64,000 bases of DNA from the NCBI RefSeq assembly GCF_014698015.1, contig NZ_JACXBS010000005.1, positions 62,001 through 126,000 of the forward strand. The letters are read 5' to 3'. Below, one piece after another: positions 8,787 through 20,587 of this stretch. The stretch is from Kocuria sp. cx-455. GTDB lineage: Bacteria > Actinomycetota > Actinomycetes > Actinomycetales > Micrococcaceae. The position numbers and the translations under genes are program-made. Within the stretch, counting starts at the first letter, position 1. Each line of letters begins with the position of its first letter. The notes below the pieces were generated by a model that worked only from the letters and a program-made list of their open reading frames with translations, was not told the origin of the DNA and searched no databases.

Positions 8787-10013
8787 TCAGCTACACCGGC
8801 CCTCGTTGTCGGAGCACCATTGCTGGTACTGCTCCACGTTGCGGTTGTGTTCCTCAAAGTTCTTGGCGAACTTGGTCTCGCCCGTGTCGAGGTTCACGGT
8901 CACCCAGTAGTAGTAGTCGTTGTCATCCGGGTTCGCGGCGGCCTTGATCGATTCGTCACCGGGGGAACCGATCGGACCCACGGGCAACCCCGGGTGGGCG
9001 AACGTGTTGTACGGGTTGGACTTGTCGCGCTTCTCCTCGTCGGACACGTGGTAGGAGCGCTTGTTCAAGCCGTAGGTCACGGATGCGTCCGACTGGATCA
9101 GACCGTTGGTCTCGTCATCGGGGCGGTCGATGCGGTTGTAGATGGCACCCGCGACCTCGGGGTAGATGTCCGGGACGCCCTCGAACTCCACGAGTGAGGC
9201 CACGGTAATGACCCGGAACCACTGGTCCTCGGGCACCTCGTTGTTGTTCAGCGTTTCCTCGGTGCGGTCCACCATCTCTTGGATGATTTGTTCCGCGGTG
9301 GCGTCCAACGGGAACCGGTACTCACCCGGGTGCAGCCAACCCTCGAGGGTGGGGAACTGATCAGGAATGCCGAAGCGCTCGGTGTCTTCCTTGAATGCCT
9401 CGAACTCGGACTTGTCGATGCCCGTGGACTCGCTCAGGGTCTGGAAGGTGTCGTCAATACGCTGTGTCTGCGCCACGGCGGCGTAGTGCGAGGCCTCCCC
9501 GCGTTCCATCAGAACGTCCACGGCGGCGTCCGAGCTCATGTGGGTCTTGAGCTGGTAATCGCCGGGTTGGATGAAGTCCTCAGGGTAGCGTTCCTGGAAC
9601 GTGTCCAGGAAGTACCCGGCGTTGGCCACGACGTCCTGGGATTCCAACGTGTTGGCGATCTGACCGGTGGACTGTCCCTCGCCCACGGTGACGTTGACGT
9701 CCTGGTCGCCGGAACCGTTGTAGTCCTTGCGTTCAAACAGACCGAACGCGGACCCGAGGACGGCCACCACGATCAGCAGCGCGGCAATGAACAGCGCAAT
9801 GGCGGTGGCCAGGGACGCACGGGAGCGGCGCTTCCGGCGGGCTGCGGTTTCCGGGGAGACGTCGTGGTGTTCGAACGCACCGGACAGGCCCGAACGCGAG
9901 TTGTGCTCGTCCGGTTCCAGCGTGCCCAGCAGGCCGCCGGACGCGGCCGACCCGGCCTCGCCGCCCTGCTGCGGGCCGCGGTGGGCCTTGTTATCTCGTG
10001 GCTGTTCGCTCAC
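8787..10013 (-). CDS. mltG: Endolytic murein transglycosylase MltG
   Basis: MltG cleaves nascent glycan strands at the membrane and is thought to set strand ends. The 408-residue protein starts with about 70 polar residues, has one membrane segment (about 70-93), then an extracytoplasmic YceG domain. Conserved parts are LEGWLHPGEYRF, ITVASLVEFEG with the catalytic-region glutamate, and NPYNTFAHPGLPVGPIGSPG. I use GTG 10013 because GGACGGAG lies 7 nt upstream. It sits between ruvX and aroE, as in many Actinobacteria. Confidence 0.93.
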   Translation of the reverse strand: MSEQPRDNKAHRGPQQGGEAGSAASGGLLGTLEPDEHNSRSGLSGAFEHHDVSPETAARRKRRSRASLATAIALFIAALLIVVAVLGSAFGLFERKDYNGSGDQDVNVTVGEGQSTGQIANTLESQDVVANAGYFLDTFQERYPEDFIQPGDYQLKTHMSSDAAVDVLMERGEASHYAAVAQTQRIDDTFQTLSESTGIDKSEFEAFKEDTERFGIPDQFPTLEGWLHPGEYRFPLDATAEQIIQEMVDRTEETLNNNEVPEDQWFRVITVASLVEFEGVPDIYPEVAGAIYNRIDRPDDETNGLIQSDASVTYGLNKRSYHVSDEEKRDKSNPYNTFAHPGLPVGPIGSPGDESIKAAANPDDNDYYYWVTVNLDTGETKFAKNFEEHNRNVEQYQQWCSDNEGRCS

Positions 10014-10093
10014 GAATGATCTCCGTCCGCCGTAGTCCGTGGTCTTCGGATATTTTCGGCGTTCTGCCGAGAACATCGTCCATTATCCGCGAT

Positions 10094-10581
10094 CTAAGTG
10101 TCGATGGGGAAACCGGGTTCGGTTCCCGTGGACCTGCCCTGATCAATGGCCGACTGCAGGAATGTCACGGCAGCCATTTGATCAACCTTGTCCATGTGGT
10201 GCCTCCGGGATACCCCCGCATCCAGAAGCGATTGGTGCGCCGCAACCGTGGACAGCCGCTCATCCACCAGGCGCACCATTGTTTGGCACTGACGTGAGCG
10301 TAGCCGATTCTGCAGGTCGGCTGCATAGTCCCGGGCCATATCGGTGGATCGATTCTCCTGACCGTTGAGGCTGCGCGGCAGTCCGACGTACACCGTGGCC
10401 ACGTGGAATTGCTCGCACATGGCCGTGATGATTTTCACATCGAAGCGCTTCTTGCGATTCTTGTCCCGCGTCAGAGTCCGATGCGGCGTGGCCAGCACAC
10501 AGTCCGGATCGGTCAGGGCTATTCCCACCCTGACCGTTCCGACATCCACACCCATGCGGGTGCCCTTCACGAACGTGTCGC

Positions 10582-10585
<4 letters not shown>
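10094..10585 (-). CDS. ruvX: Putative pre-16S rRNA nuclease / RuvX-YqgF protein
   Basis: This RNase H-fold protein matures the 16S rRNA 5' end in Escherichia coli. Family motifs are MGVDVGTVRVGIAL, VYVGLPRSLNG, VDERLSTVAA and KVDQMAAVTFLQ, which contain the acidic metal ligands. Length is 163 residues. The GTG start overlaps the alaS stop by 4 bp. The alaS-ruvX-mltG order is widespread. Confidence 0.94.
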
Positions 10586-13268
<2,683 letters not shown>

Positions 13269-13269
<1 letters not shown>

Positions 13270-13661
13270 TACCGGTTATTTCCTTCTGCTGATTGACCGC
13301 GATGGATGATCTCGGTGGATTCTACGTTGTCTTGCTCGCCCACCGCAGTGAGCGAGCCGTGTGAGCCGGGGTGGCCGGCGGTGTGGTCGACCGGGGTACG
13401 AACATCGAATTGCTCGCGTAATTGCGCTTCGCGCTCGTTCATCCCGGCCTTCACCCGCGCCGCGAAATCCTGCAGGTAGCCGGTCACCGCCCGCATGCGC
13501 TGCACGGCAGAGCCGGAGCGCAGTTCCACGTCGGTACTGCGACGCCGCTGCAGCTGTCCCGCGATCCTCTCTCGCGTCTGGGGGTTGTTGGCCGCACGGG
13601 TCGCGATGCTTCCCGCAATGGCACCGGCGGCGATCAGCGCCAGTTTGGACCACATTCCCAT
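13269..13661 (-). CDS. Small conserved membrane or secreted protein upstream of alaS
   Basis: This 130-residue protein starts with a short hydrophobic segment (WSKLALIAAGAIAGSIATRA), then a basic region and a long amphipathic helix, and ends in a polar tail. No enzymatic motif is seen. It overlaps alaS by one base and lies 66 nt after a DUF948-like gene. In Actinobacteria a DUF948 gene and a similar small gene often sit between rpsD and alaS, so it is a conserved but uncharacterised gene. A GAAGGGA ribosome-binding site precedes the ATG. Confidence 0.8.
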
Positions 13662-13727
13662 GGCTTGTCCCTTCGGATCCGACTCGACTATTGCGTGGCT
13701 CGGGCACGTTCATGGCCCGCGCGGGCC

Positions 13728-14135
13728 TCAGGCCTGATCGTTCACCGGTCCGGTGCGCTCCGAGGCCGGACCGTCGTGGGGTCCGGGGCCCTGCTGAGGG
13801 GTAAAGGCGCGGCGCAGGCCGTGGGAGAACGACGCGACCTTGATAAGCGGCTGTCCGACCGTGGAGGCCACCAATGAGGACAACGCGGACACATTGGCGG
13901 AGGCGTCCGAGACGTTGGAGGTGATCCCGTCCACCTTCTCCAACTGGGTGTTGGTGGTGGAGACCGTGCGGGTGACCTCGTCGATCAGCGGTGTGGTGCC
14001 GTCGTTCAAGGAACGAATGGTCAAGCGCAACTCATCGAACACGCGTCCGAGCTTGACGATCGGGATCGCCAACAAGCCCACGAGCACCGCAAAAACGCCA
14101 GCGGCAATCAATCCCGCGATATCTCCACCGTCCAT
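13728..14135 (-). CDS. DUF948 domain protein
   Basis: The 135-residue protein has one N-terminal membrane helix (about residues 6-28) followed by a helical stretch that looks like a coiled coil (LIDEVTRTVSTTNTQLEKVDGITSNV region), the pattern of DUF948 proteins. The C-terminal 25 residues are polar and disordered. The function of the family is unknown. It is the first gene after rpsD in the alaS direction and is probably co-transcribed with the next small gene. Confidence 0.85.
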   Translation of the reverse strand: MDGGDIAGLIAAGVFAVLVGLLAIPIVKLGRVFDELRLTIRSLNDGTTPLIDEVTRTVSTTNTQLEKVDGITSNVSDASANVSALSSLVASTVGQPLIKVASFSHGLRRAFTPQQGPGPHDGPASERTGPVNDQA

Positions 14136-14264
14136 GGGCTGACCCGTACCTCTCGTCCGTTGTCCTCAATGCATGCCGCAGTGCCACCACGTGGCACGGC
14201 CGAAGGGAAATTCTACCCAACGTTGCTGGGGGTTCCGGTTCAACCGATCCCCCGAAATGCACAC

Positions 14265-14288
14265 AGCCCGCGGCCGAAGCCACGGGCT
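14265..14288 (-). terminator. Terminator-like hairpin after rpsD
   Basis: On the minus strand a 10-bp stem with one G-T pair closes a TTCG tetraloop, 44 nt after the rpsD stop. There is no long T-run, so termination is inferred from hairpin strength and place. Confidence 0.65.
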
Positions 14289-14331
14289 GCGCGCTCCGCT
14301 CACCCGACACCGGGCGCGCGGAAGAAAAGCA

Positions 14332-14967
14332 TTACGCCATGCGGGCGTAGTACTCGACCACGAGCTGCTCCTCGCAGGTCACGGGGACCTCGGAACGCGC
14401 GGGCTTGCGGGTCAGCGTTGCCTGCAGACGGTCGATCGCAACGTCCAGGTAACCCGGGGTGTCGGGCAGGACGTCCTGGTGAGCGCCGGTGGCGGCCACC
14501 TGGAACGGAACCATCTTCTCGGAGCGCGGGTGCACGTGGATCATCTGACCCGGGCGCACGCGGAACGACGGGCGATCCACGCGCTGGCCGTCCACCATGA
14601 TGTGGCGGTGGACAACGGCTTGACGGGCCTGAGCCATGGTGCGCGCGAAACCGGAGCGCAGTACCAGGGCGTCCAGACGGGTCTCGAGCAGGCCGATGAG
14701 GTTTTCACCGGTCTGGCCCTCGACGCGCTTGGCCTCCACGTAGGCGCGGTGCATCTGCTTCTCGCGGATGTCGTACTGGGCGCGCAGGCGCTGCTTCTCG
14801 GTCAGACGTACCTTGTAGTCCGAGTCGGACTTGCGACGGGCACGACCGTGCTCACCGGGAGCGTACGGGCGGCGCTCGAAGTACTTTTCGGCCTTCGGGG
14901 TCAGTGCGATACCGAGGGCGCGGGACTTGCGCACCTGACGGCGCGCACGCAATGCGTTGTTAGCCAT
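14332..14967 (-). CDS. rpsD: 30S ribosomal protein S4
   Basis: S4 nucleates 16S rRNA folding and often represses its own mRNA. I start at ATG 14967 (211 residues, MANNALRARRQ...), because AAAGGC lies upstream; an ATG 12 nt earlier would contain that site. The S4 RNA-binding domain is at RLDALVLRSGFARTMAQARQ with HIMVDGQRVDRPSFRVRPG. The N-terminal region lacks the four-cysteine zinc motif of some S4 proteins, so this is the zinc-free form. It is a single-gene unit, unlike the alpha operon of enterics. Confidence 0.96.
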   Translation of the reverse strand: MANNALRARRQVRKSRALGIALTPKAEKYFERRPYAPGEHGRARRKSDSDYKVRLTEKQRLRAQYDIREKQMHRAYVEAKRVEGQTGENLIGLLETRLDALVLRSGFARTMAQARQAVVHRHIMVDGQRVDRPSFRVRPGQMIHVHPRSEKMVPFQVAATGAHQDVLPDTPGYLDVAIDRLQATLTRKPARSEVPVTCEEQLVVEYYARMA

Positions 14968-14987
14968 GTTGCCTTTCATGCGGTCGA

Positions 14988-15015
14988 CGGTGCACGCACG
15001 AGAATGCGTGCACCG
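14988..15015 (-). promoter_or_regulatory. rpsD leader hairpin
   Basis: An 11-bp perfect inverted repeat (CGGTGCACGCA with TGCGTGCACCG) with a 6-nt loop lies in the 5' leader, ending 20 nt before the rpsD start codon. Its place just upstream of the ribosome-binding site fits an autoregulatory S4 site, but that is inference. Confidence 0.5.
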
Positions 15016-15177
15016 ATCTGTGTGGTACTGGCCTCCATCGCGCGGGAATGGGTCCCGGCAGGAGAGGTGCGGATCAGCCGCAATCCGTCATTGCCTACAG
15101 TTGGCTCGCATGTTCCGCGCCGTGAGGGTGCCACGGTGAGAAGTCATGATCGAGCACAGCTTGCCAGCCAGCGTTCT

Positions 15178-15183
15178 ACTATA
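15178..15183 (-). promoter_or_regulatory. Candidate -10 element of rpsD
   Basis: TATAGT on the minus strand is a close match to TATAAT, immediately downstream of the glpK stop. It gives a leader of about 200 nt including the hairpin at 14988-15015. The -35 region is not clear. The rest of this 222-nt gap shows nothing else. Confidence 0.5.
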
Positions 15184-15189
15184 GCCGAT

Positions 15190-16761
15190 TCAGTCGACGT
15201 CCTGATCCACCCAATCCAACGATTTGGTCACGGCCTTGCTCCAGTTGCGGAACAACTTGTCGTTGGCCTCGGTCTTACCGTTGGGCTTCCACCGCTTGTC
15301 CTCGGCCCAGTTCTCGGTGATTTCCTCCAGATCGGCCCAGAAACCCACCGCCAGACCCGCCGCGTAGGCCGCGCCCAGGGCGGTGGTCTCGGTGATCTTG
15401 GGGCGGATCACGGGAACGTCCAGCTGATCCGCCTGGAACTGCATGAGCAACTCGTTGGCGGTCATGCCACCATCCACACGCAGGTCCACGAGGTCCTGAC
15501 CGGAGTCCTTGTTCATGGCCTCGACCACTTCCCGGGACTGGTAGGCGGTGGCTTCCAGCACGGCGCGGGCAATGTGTTCCTTGCGCACGTACCGGGTCAG
15601 ACCCACCAGGGCACCGCGGGCGTCCGGTCGCCAGTGCGGTGCGAAGAGTCCGGAGAACGCCGGCACGAAGTACGCCCCTCCGTTGTCCTCCACCTCCCGG
15701 GCGAGTGTCTCGATGTCTTTGGCTTCCTGGATCAGGCCCAGGTTGTCGCGCACCCATTGCACCAGGGAACCGGTTACGGCAATGGAACCCTCCAGCGCAT
15801 AGACGGGCTTCTGGCCCTCGATTTGATAGCACACCGTGGTGATCAGACCGTTCTCGGACTGCACCGGTTGCTCACCCACGTTCATCAGCAAGAAGTTGCC
15901 GGTGCCGTACGTGTTCTTACCCATGCCGGGCTCGAAGCAGGTCTGACCGAACATGGCGGCCTGCTGGTCCCCCAGGATGCCCGCAATGGGCACACCGCTC
16001 ACGAAGCCGCGTGAGCGTCCCTTTCCGTAGACCTCACTGCTGGAACGGATCTCGGGAAGCATGGACATGGGAACGTCCATGGCATCAGCCAGGTCCTTGT
16101 TCCAGTTCAAGGTCTCGATGTTCATGAGCAGCGTGCGGGACGCATTGGTGACGTCCGTGACGTGCACCCCGCCGTTGGGGCCGCCGGTCATGTTCCACAC
16201 CAGCCAGCTGTCGGTGGTGCCGAACATGAGCTCACCGGCTTCGGCCTTCTTCCGAGCGCCGGCAACGTTGTCCAGGATCCACTTGATCTTGGGGCCGGCG
16301 AAGTAGCTGGCCAGGGGCAGACCCGTGCGCTTGCGGAAGCGATCCACTCCCCCGTTTTTCGCGAACTCGTCCACGATGGCCTGGGTGCGGGTGTCCTGCC
16401 ACACAATGGCGTTGTAGACCGGTTTTCCCGTGGTGCGATCCCACACGACCGTGGTCTCACGCTGGTTGGTGATACCCACCGCGGCGATATCGTCCTTGGT
16501 GAGTTCGGTTTCGGCCAGGGCGTCGGCGACGACTCGGCGGACGTTGCGCCAGATCTCGGTGGCATCGTGTTCAACCCATCCGGCGCGCGGGAAGATCTGT
16601 CGGTGCTCTTTCTGGCCGATGCTGATGATGGTGCCGGAGTGATCGAAGATGATGGCCCGGGTGCTCGTGGTTCCCTGGTCGATGGCCATCACGTACTGGG
16701 CCTCAGTGGCGCCGTTGGACTTCTTGCCGTTCGCGGTGGTGGTGCTGGATCGCTTGGTCAT
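15190..16761 (-). CDS. glpK: Glycerol kinase
   Basis: The enzyme phosphorylates glycerol to glycerol 3-phosphate. At 523 residues it is slightly longer than usual because of a polar 20-residue N-terminal extension. FGGY-kinase motifs are [46 protein letters not shown] and [12 protein letters not shown]. Start ATG 16761 has GAGGAG 8 nt upstream. It is the last gene of glpD-glpF-glpK, all on the minus strand. Confidence 0.97.
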   Translation of the reverse strand: MTKRSSTTTANGKKSNGATEAQYVMAIDQGTTSTRAIIFDHSGTIISIGQKEHRQIFPRAGWVEHDATEIWRNVRRVVADALAETELTKDDIAAVGITNQRETTVVWDRTTGKPVYNAIVWQDTRTQAIVDEFAKNGGVDRFRKRTGLPLASYFAGPKIKWILDNVAGARKKAEAGELMFGTTDSWLVWNMTGGPNGGVHVTDVTNASRTLLMNIETLNWNKDLADAMDVPMSMLPEIRSSSEVYGKGRSRGFVSGVPIAGILGDQQAAMFGQTCFEPGMGKNTYGTGNFLLMNVGEQPVQSENGLITTVCYQIEGQKPVYALEGSIAVTGSLVQWVRDNLGLIQEAKDIETLAREVEDNGGAYFVPAFSGLFAPHWRPDARGALVGLTRYVRKEHIARAVLEATAYQSREVVEAMNKDSGQDLVDLRVDGGMTANELLMQFQADQLDVPVIRPKITETTALGAAYAAGLAVGFWADLEEITENWAEDKRWKPNGKTEANDKLFRNWSKAVTKSLDWVDQDVD

Positions 16762-16801
16762 GGTGGTAACTCCTCACATCGTTGTGGTGGTCGTTGGGAA
16801 A

Positions 16802-17587
16802 TCAGAAGTTGGACGACGGGTAGATCTGGAAAATGCCGCCGGCGATCAGTGCGCCGAGGATGGGACCCACGATGGGGACCCACGCGTAACCCCAGTCACT
16901 GCCGCCCTTACCCCGGATCGGGAGGATCGCGTGGGCAATGCGGGGGCCGAGGTCACGCGCCGGGTTGATGGCGTACCCGGTGGGACCGCCCAGGCTGGCA
17001 CCGATACCGACCACCAGCAGCGCCACGGCCAAGGGGCCCAACTCGGAGGGCGTCCCACCGAACATGAGAATCACGAAGATCAGCACAAAGGTCGCGATGG
17101 TCTCGGTCACCACGTTCCACGGGTAGGAGCGGATTTCCGGCCCGGTGGCGAACGTGCCGAGTTTTGCCGCCGGCTCCAGTGGCTCGTCGTAGTGTTGTTT
17201 GTGAGCGATCCACGCGAGCACGGCACCCAGGAACGCGCCCAGGAGCTCGGCCGCGAAGTACACCAGCGTGGAGGCCGCGGTGATCGCCACCCCCGGGGCG
17301 TACTCCGAGGCGCCGGAGGCCCAGAGGCCCACAGTGACGGCCGGATTCAGGTGCGCCCCGGACTGCCATGCCACGTAGACACCGGCGAACACGCCGAGGC
17401 CCCAGCCGAAGTTGATCAGCAGCCAGCCGCCGGCATTGCCCTTGGTCTTTCCCAACAAGTGGTTGGCCACCACGCCCACACCCAGCAGCGTCAGCATGGC
17501 GGTGCCCAGCACTTCGGACCAGAACACCGTGCCCAGGGGCACCACTTCCGCCGCCTCCATGGGCAGCAGCGCCGTCATTGCAGTCAT
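16802..17587 (-). CDS. glpF: Glycerol facilitator (aquaglyceroporin)
   Basis: This MIP-family channel of the membrane takes up glycerol. It has 261 residues, six membrane helices and both NPA half-helix motifs, GAHLNPAVT and GYAINPARD. The Arg after the second NPA is the selectivity-filter arginine. ATG 17587 has GAAGGAG 7 nt upstream. It sits between glpD and glpK. Confidence 0.96.
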   Translation of the reverse strand: MTAMTALLPMEAAEVVPLGTVFWSEVLGTAMLTLLGVGVVANHLLGKTKGNAGGWLLINFGWGLGVFAGVYVAWQSGAHLNPAVTVGLWASGASEYAPGVAITAASTLVYFAAELLGAFLGAVLAWIAHKQHYDEPLEPAAKLGTFATGPEIRSYPWNVVTETIATFVLIFVILMFGGTPSELGPLAVALLVVGIGASLGGPTGYAINPARDLGPRIAHAILPIRGKGGSDWGYAWVPIVGPILGALIAGGIFQIYPSSNF

Positions 17588-17699
17588 TGAGTGACTCCTT
17601 CAATCTCGTTCTTCCATGGGTGGTCGGAGGGGACCGGTGGCTGACGTGGTTACCCGGGTCGGCGCGTGTCCGGTTCGTTGCGGAATACCGCTACGACAT

Positions 17700-19424
17700 T
17701 CACAGGCTGTTCAACGACGGCGCCGCGGCCCGTGCCGCCGCAGCGGCCGTATCGTCGGCGGTCTCCGCGGCGGCGTCCTCGGCGGCGGAGAGGTCTCGGT
17801 AGGCCCGAACCTCTGCTGCCGTGCGCTCGGTATCCCACCCGAGTTCTTCGGCCAGCAGGTTCGCGACCTCTTCGACCGCGGCGAGACCATGATCGGGTTG
17901 GTCGTAGCTCATGCGAGTCCGGGTCTGGAAGACGTCCGCCAGGTGCAGTACGCCCTCGTTGCGTGCGGCCTGGACGATCTCCGCGCGCACGTAGTCCGGT
18001 GCACCCGTGAGCGGCTCGGCGAGGTCGGCGCGTTCGTCCACGAGGGCCCCGATCTCGGAAATGGCAGAGCCGTAGCGGTTGAGCAGGTGCTCGACTATGT
18101 CCGGTGTCCACCCGTAGCGGTTGCTGATCTGTTCCACCTGGCGGGTCAGCGGAAGATAGCCGTCCGCACCGTGTAACAGGGTCCGTTCGGTCACGGAGGG
18201 CACTTGTTTGGCACGGTCCCTACCGAGCGCGAAGTCCACGGCGTCCTGGGCCATGATTCGGTAGGTCGTGAGCTTGCCGCCGGCAATGGAGATCAGACCC
18301 GGGACCACTTCCGCCACCGTGTGCTCGCGGGAGACCTTGGTGGACACCGTTTCCGTGTCGTCCTTGACCCCCGGTTGCAGCAGGGGGCGCAAACCGGCGA
18401 AACTGCCGATCACGTCGTCACGAGTCAATGGCTGGTCCAGGACCACGTTGGCGTGCTCGATCACGTAATCGATATCGGCCGCGGTGGCCACGGGTGCGGA
18501 AATGTCCTGTTCGTACGGGGTGTCCGTGGTCCCGATGATCCAGTAGTGCTCCCACGGAATCACGAACAGCACGGATTTCTCGGTCTGCAGGATCAAACCC
18601 ACCTCGCCCTTGATCCGCTCACGGGGTACCACAATGTGGATGCCCTTGGAGGCCATGACCTTGAGCCCGCCGTCCGTGTCGGCCAAGTCCTGGGTTTGCT
18701 CGGTCCACACTCCCGTGGCCGCAATGACCTTGCGGGCTCGAATGTCGAAGCCTTCCCCGGTCTCGAGGTCCGTGACACGGGCGCCGACCACGGCGTCGCC
18801 GTCCTTGAGGAGGCCGGTGACCTTGGTGCGCGTGGCGGCCAGGGCGCCATATCCGGCGGCGGTGCGGATCAAGGTCAGCACCAGGCGTGCGTCGTCCACT
18901 CGCCCGTCCCAGTACTTGACGGCCCCCACCATCGCGTCCGGCTTGATGCTGGGGAACGCTTCCTGGACCCCGCGCCGGGTCAGGTGGCGGTGGAACGGCA
19001 TGGACGCGACCTTGGATCCGACGTGGGCCAACGTGTCGTAGAGACCGATACCTGCGGTCACGTACGGACGTTCCCACACCCTGTGGAGGATCGGGTACAG
19101 GAAGGGGACCGGCTTCACCAGATGGGGTGCCAGGGTGTAAAGCAACCGCTCCCGTTCGTGGAGGGCTTCCGTGACCAGTTTGAAGTCCAATTGCTGCAAA
19201 TAGCGCAGCCCACCGTGGACCAGCTTGGAGGACCACCGCGATGTGCCGCCGGCCCAGTCCTGCGCTTCCACGATTCCGGTGCGCAAACCGCGTGTGACGG
19301 CGTCCAGAGCCACGCCCGCTCCCGTGATGCCACCGCCGATCACCAGAACGTCCAGTGCGGGGCCGTCGGCCATCTCGCGCAGGGCGGCCCGACGGGATTC
19401 GGGGTTCAAAACTGTGCTTCTCAC
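17700..19424 (-). CDS. glpD: Aerobic glycerol-3-phosphate dehydrogenase
   Basis: This FAD enzyme of the inner membrane face oxidises glycerol 3-phosphate to DHAP and feeds quinone. The FAD fingerprint VLVIGGGITGAGVALDAVTRG is near the N-terminus, followed by GGTSRWSSKLVHGGLRYLQ. The 574-residue size fits. I use GTG 19424 with TGAGG about 8 nt upstream; a longer reading to a TTG at 19442 is less likely. The C-terminus ends with an Ala-rich tail. It is first in the glp operon and divergent from the SorC-type regulator. Confidence 0.95.
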   Translation of the reverse strand: MRSTVLNPESRRAALREMADGPALDVLVIGGGITGAGVALDAVTRGLRTGIVEAQDWAGGTSRWSSKLVHGGLRYLQQLDFKLVTEALHERERLLYTLAPHLVKPVPFLYPILHRVWERPYVTAGIGLYDTLAHVGSKVASMPFHRHLTRRGVQEAFPSIKPDAMVGAVKYWDGRVDDARLVLTLIRTAAGYGALAATRTKVTGLLKDGDAVVGARVTDLETGEGFDIRARKVIAATGVWTEQTQDLADTDGGLKVMASKGIHIVVPRERIKGEVGLILQTEKSVLFVIPWEHYWIIGTTDTPYEQDISAPVATAADIDYVIEHANVVLDQPLTRDDVIGSFAGLRPLLQPGVKDDTETVSTKVSREHTVAEVVPGLISIAGGKLTTYRIMAQDAVDFALGRDRAKQVPSVTERTLLHGADGYLPLTRQVEQISNRYGWTPDIVEHLLNRYGSAISEIGALVDERADLAEPLTGAPDYVRAEIVQAARNEGVLHLADVFQTRTRMSYDQPDHGLAAVEEVANLLAEELGWDTERTAAEVRAYRDLSAAEDAAAETADDTAAAAARAAAPSLNSL

Positions 19425-19471
19425 GGGATCTACCTCACTCAACCTCTGTGCGTACTCGTGTGGTGCGCGCG

Positions 19472-19477
19472 ATCTTA
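19472..19477 (-). promoter_or_regulatory. Candidate -10 element of glpD
   Basis: TAAGAT on the minus strand is a good TANNNT match, about 48 nt ahead of the glpD start. It sits beside the inverted elements at 19487-19537. Confidence 0.45.
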
Positions 19478-19486
19478 AGGACCACG

Positions 19487-19537
19487 CTACGGCCGGTAGT
19501 GTGATCTGCGTCCCATTGCCCGGCCGTAGGCACTACC
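19487..19537. promoter_or_regulatory. Inverted elements in the glpD-regulator gap
   Basis: CTACGGCCG at 19487-19495 is repeated inverted as CGGCCGTAG at 19521-19529, and GGTAGTG at 19495-19501 inverted as CACTACC at 19531-19537. The left pair overlaps the likely -35/spacer of glpD. A regulator site or a hairpin are both possible. Confidence 0.45.
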
Positions 19538-19555
19538 ATGCCGCGCCGATGCACG

Positions 19556-19561
19556 TATGCT
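19556..19561 (+). promoter_or_regulatory. Candidate -10 element of the SorC-type regulator gene
   Basis: TATGCT on the plus strand lies about 40 nt ahead of the regulator start. The predicted transcript start falls on the edge of the palindrome at 19569-19586. The -35 box is poor. Confidence 0.4.
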
Positions 19562-19568
19562 CAAGTCA

Positions 19569-19586
19569 GTTGCACACACGTGCAAC
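19569..19586. promoter_or_regulatory. Palindromic operator candidate for the SorC-type regulator
   Basis: A perfect inverted repeat, GTTGCAC-ACAC-GTGCAAC, lies 14 nt upstream of the regulator start, just before its GGAGGAGG ribosome-binding site. A site there would block its own transcription. Binding by the adjacent regulator is inferred. Confidence 0.6.
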
Positions 19587-19600
19587 ACGGAGGAGGGTTC

Positions 19601-20587
19601 ATGCACGACGATGCAGGGCTGTACCAAGTCGCGGAGCTCTACTTCGTTCAGGACATGACCATGGGGGCGGTGGCGGACCGGTTCGGCGTCTCGCGCTCCA
19701 CGGTGTCGCGCATGCTGACCGAAGCCAAGAACCGGGGCATCGTGAGAATCTCCCTGCGCCCACCCGAGCACCCGCCCGATCGGCTGTCGCGGCGGTTCCA
19801 CGAGATGTTCGGGGTCACTGCGCACATTGCCGGCGCGCACCGGGCATCCCACAGCGGACCGCGTCTGGAGGCCGTGTCGCGCTACGCGGCGAACCTGCTC
19901 ATGGATTGGATCGAGGACGGTTCGATTCTCGGCGTTGCGTGGGGTACCACCACCTCCACCATTGCCGCGCACCTGGACCAGACCAGCGCGCAGGACGTCA
20001 CGGTGGTGCAGCTCAACGGTGCTGCGGGTCCGCGGACCACGGGCGCCGGCACGTCAACCTCGCTGCTCTCGAGCATGGCGCGGGCCTTCAATGCCGAGCT
20101 CTACCCATTCCCCACTCCCGCGTTCTTCGATCTTGAGGAAACCCGCACCCTGTTGTGGCAGGAATCGTCCGTGCGCCGAATTCTGGCCGTCCGTTCCGCC
20201 GTGGACCTGGCCGTGTTCAGCGTGGGCGCCTTTCACGGCCCCGTGCTGTCGCAGGTGTACACGGAGGGCCATTTCACCCAGGCGGAGCTGCGCAGCCTGA
20301 ACGACAACCGCGTGGTCGGCGACATGTGTACGGTCTTCATTCGGGAGGACGGTACCTATTCGGACATTGACGTCAATCGCAGGGCCTCCGGGCCCACCCC
20401 GTCTGATCTGGCCCGCATTCCTCGCCGCTTGTGCGTGGTGTCCGGGCGACACAAGGTACCCGGTATCCTGGGCGCCCTGCGCTCCGGCGCCGTCACCGAC
20501 CTGGTGATCGACGACCTCACCGCCAAGGACGTGCTCGATTACGTCGAACCGCCCGGGAAAGCGCTAGCCACCCAGCGGGACCCCTAG
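19601..20587 (+). CDS. SorC-family sugar-binding transcriptional regulator, likely controller of glpDFK
   Basis: The 328-residue protein has an N-terminal helix-turn-helix ([20 protein letters not shown] then [21 protein letters not shown]) and a C-terminal sugar-phosphate-sensing domain. The latter carries the SorC/CggR pattern [23 protein letters not shown] and [11 protein letters not shown] 19601 with GGAGGAGG upstream is preferred over a start at 19538. Divergence from glpD suggests control of glycerol use with glycerol 3-phosphate or DHAP as a possible signal; that is inferred, since glp operons are more often controlled by other repressor families. Its stop shares CTAG with the stop of convergent rarA. 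Confidence 0.9.
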   Translation: MHDDAGLYQVAELYFVQDMTMGAVADRFGVSRSTVSRMLTEAKNRGIVRISLRPPEHPPDRLSRRFHEMFGVTAHIAGAHRASHSGPRLEAVSRYAANLLMDWIEDGSILGVAWGTTTSTIAAHLDQTSAQDVTVVQLNGAAGPRTTGAGTSTSLLSSMARAFNAELYPFPTPAFFDLEETRTLLWQESSVRRILAVRSAVDLAVFSVGAFHGPVLSQVYTEGHFTQAELRSLNDNRVVGDMCTVFIREDGTYSDIDVNRRASGPTPSDLARIPRRLCVVSGRHKVPGILGALRSGAVTDLVIDDLTAKDVLDYVEPPGKALATQRDP

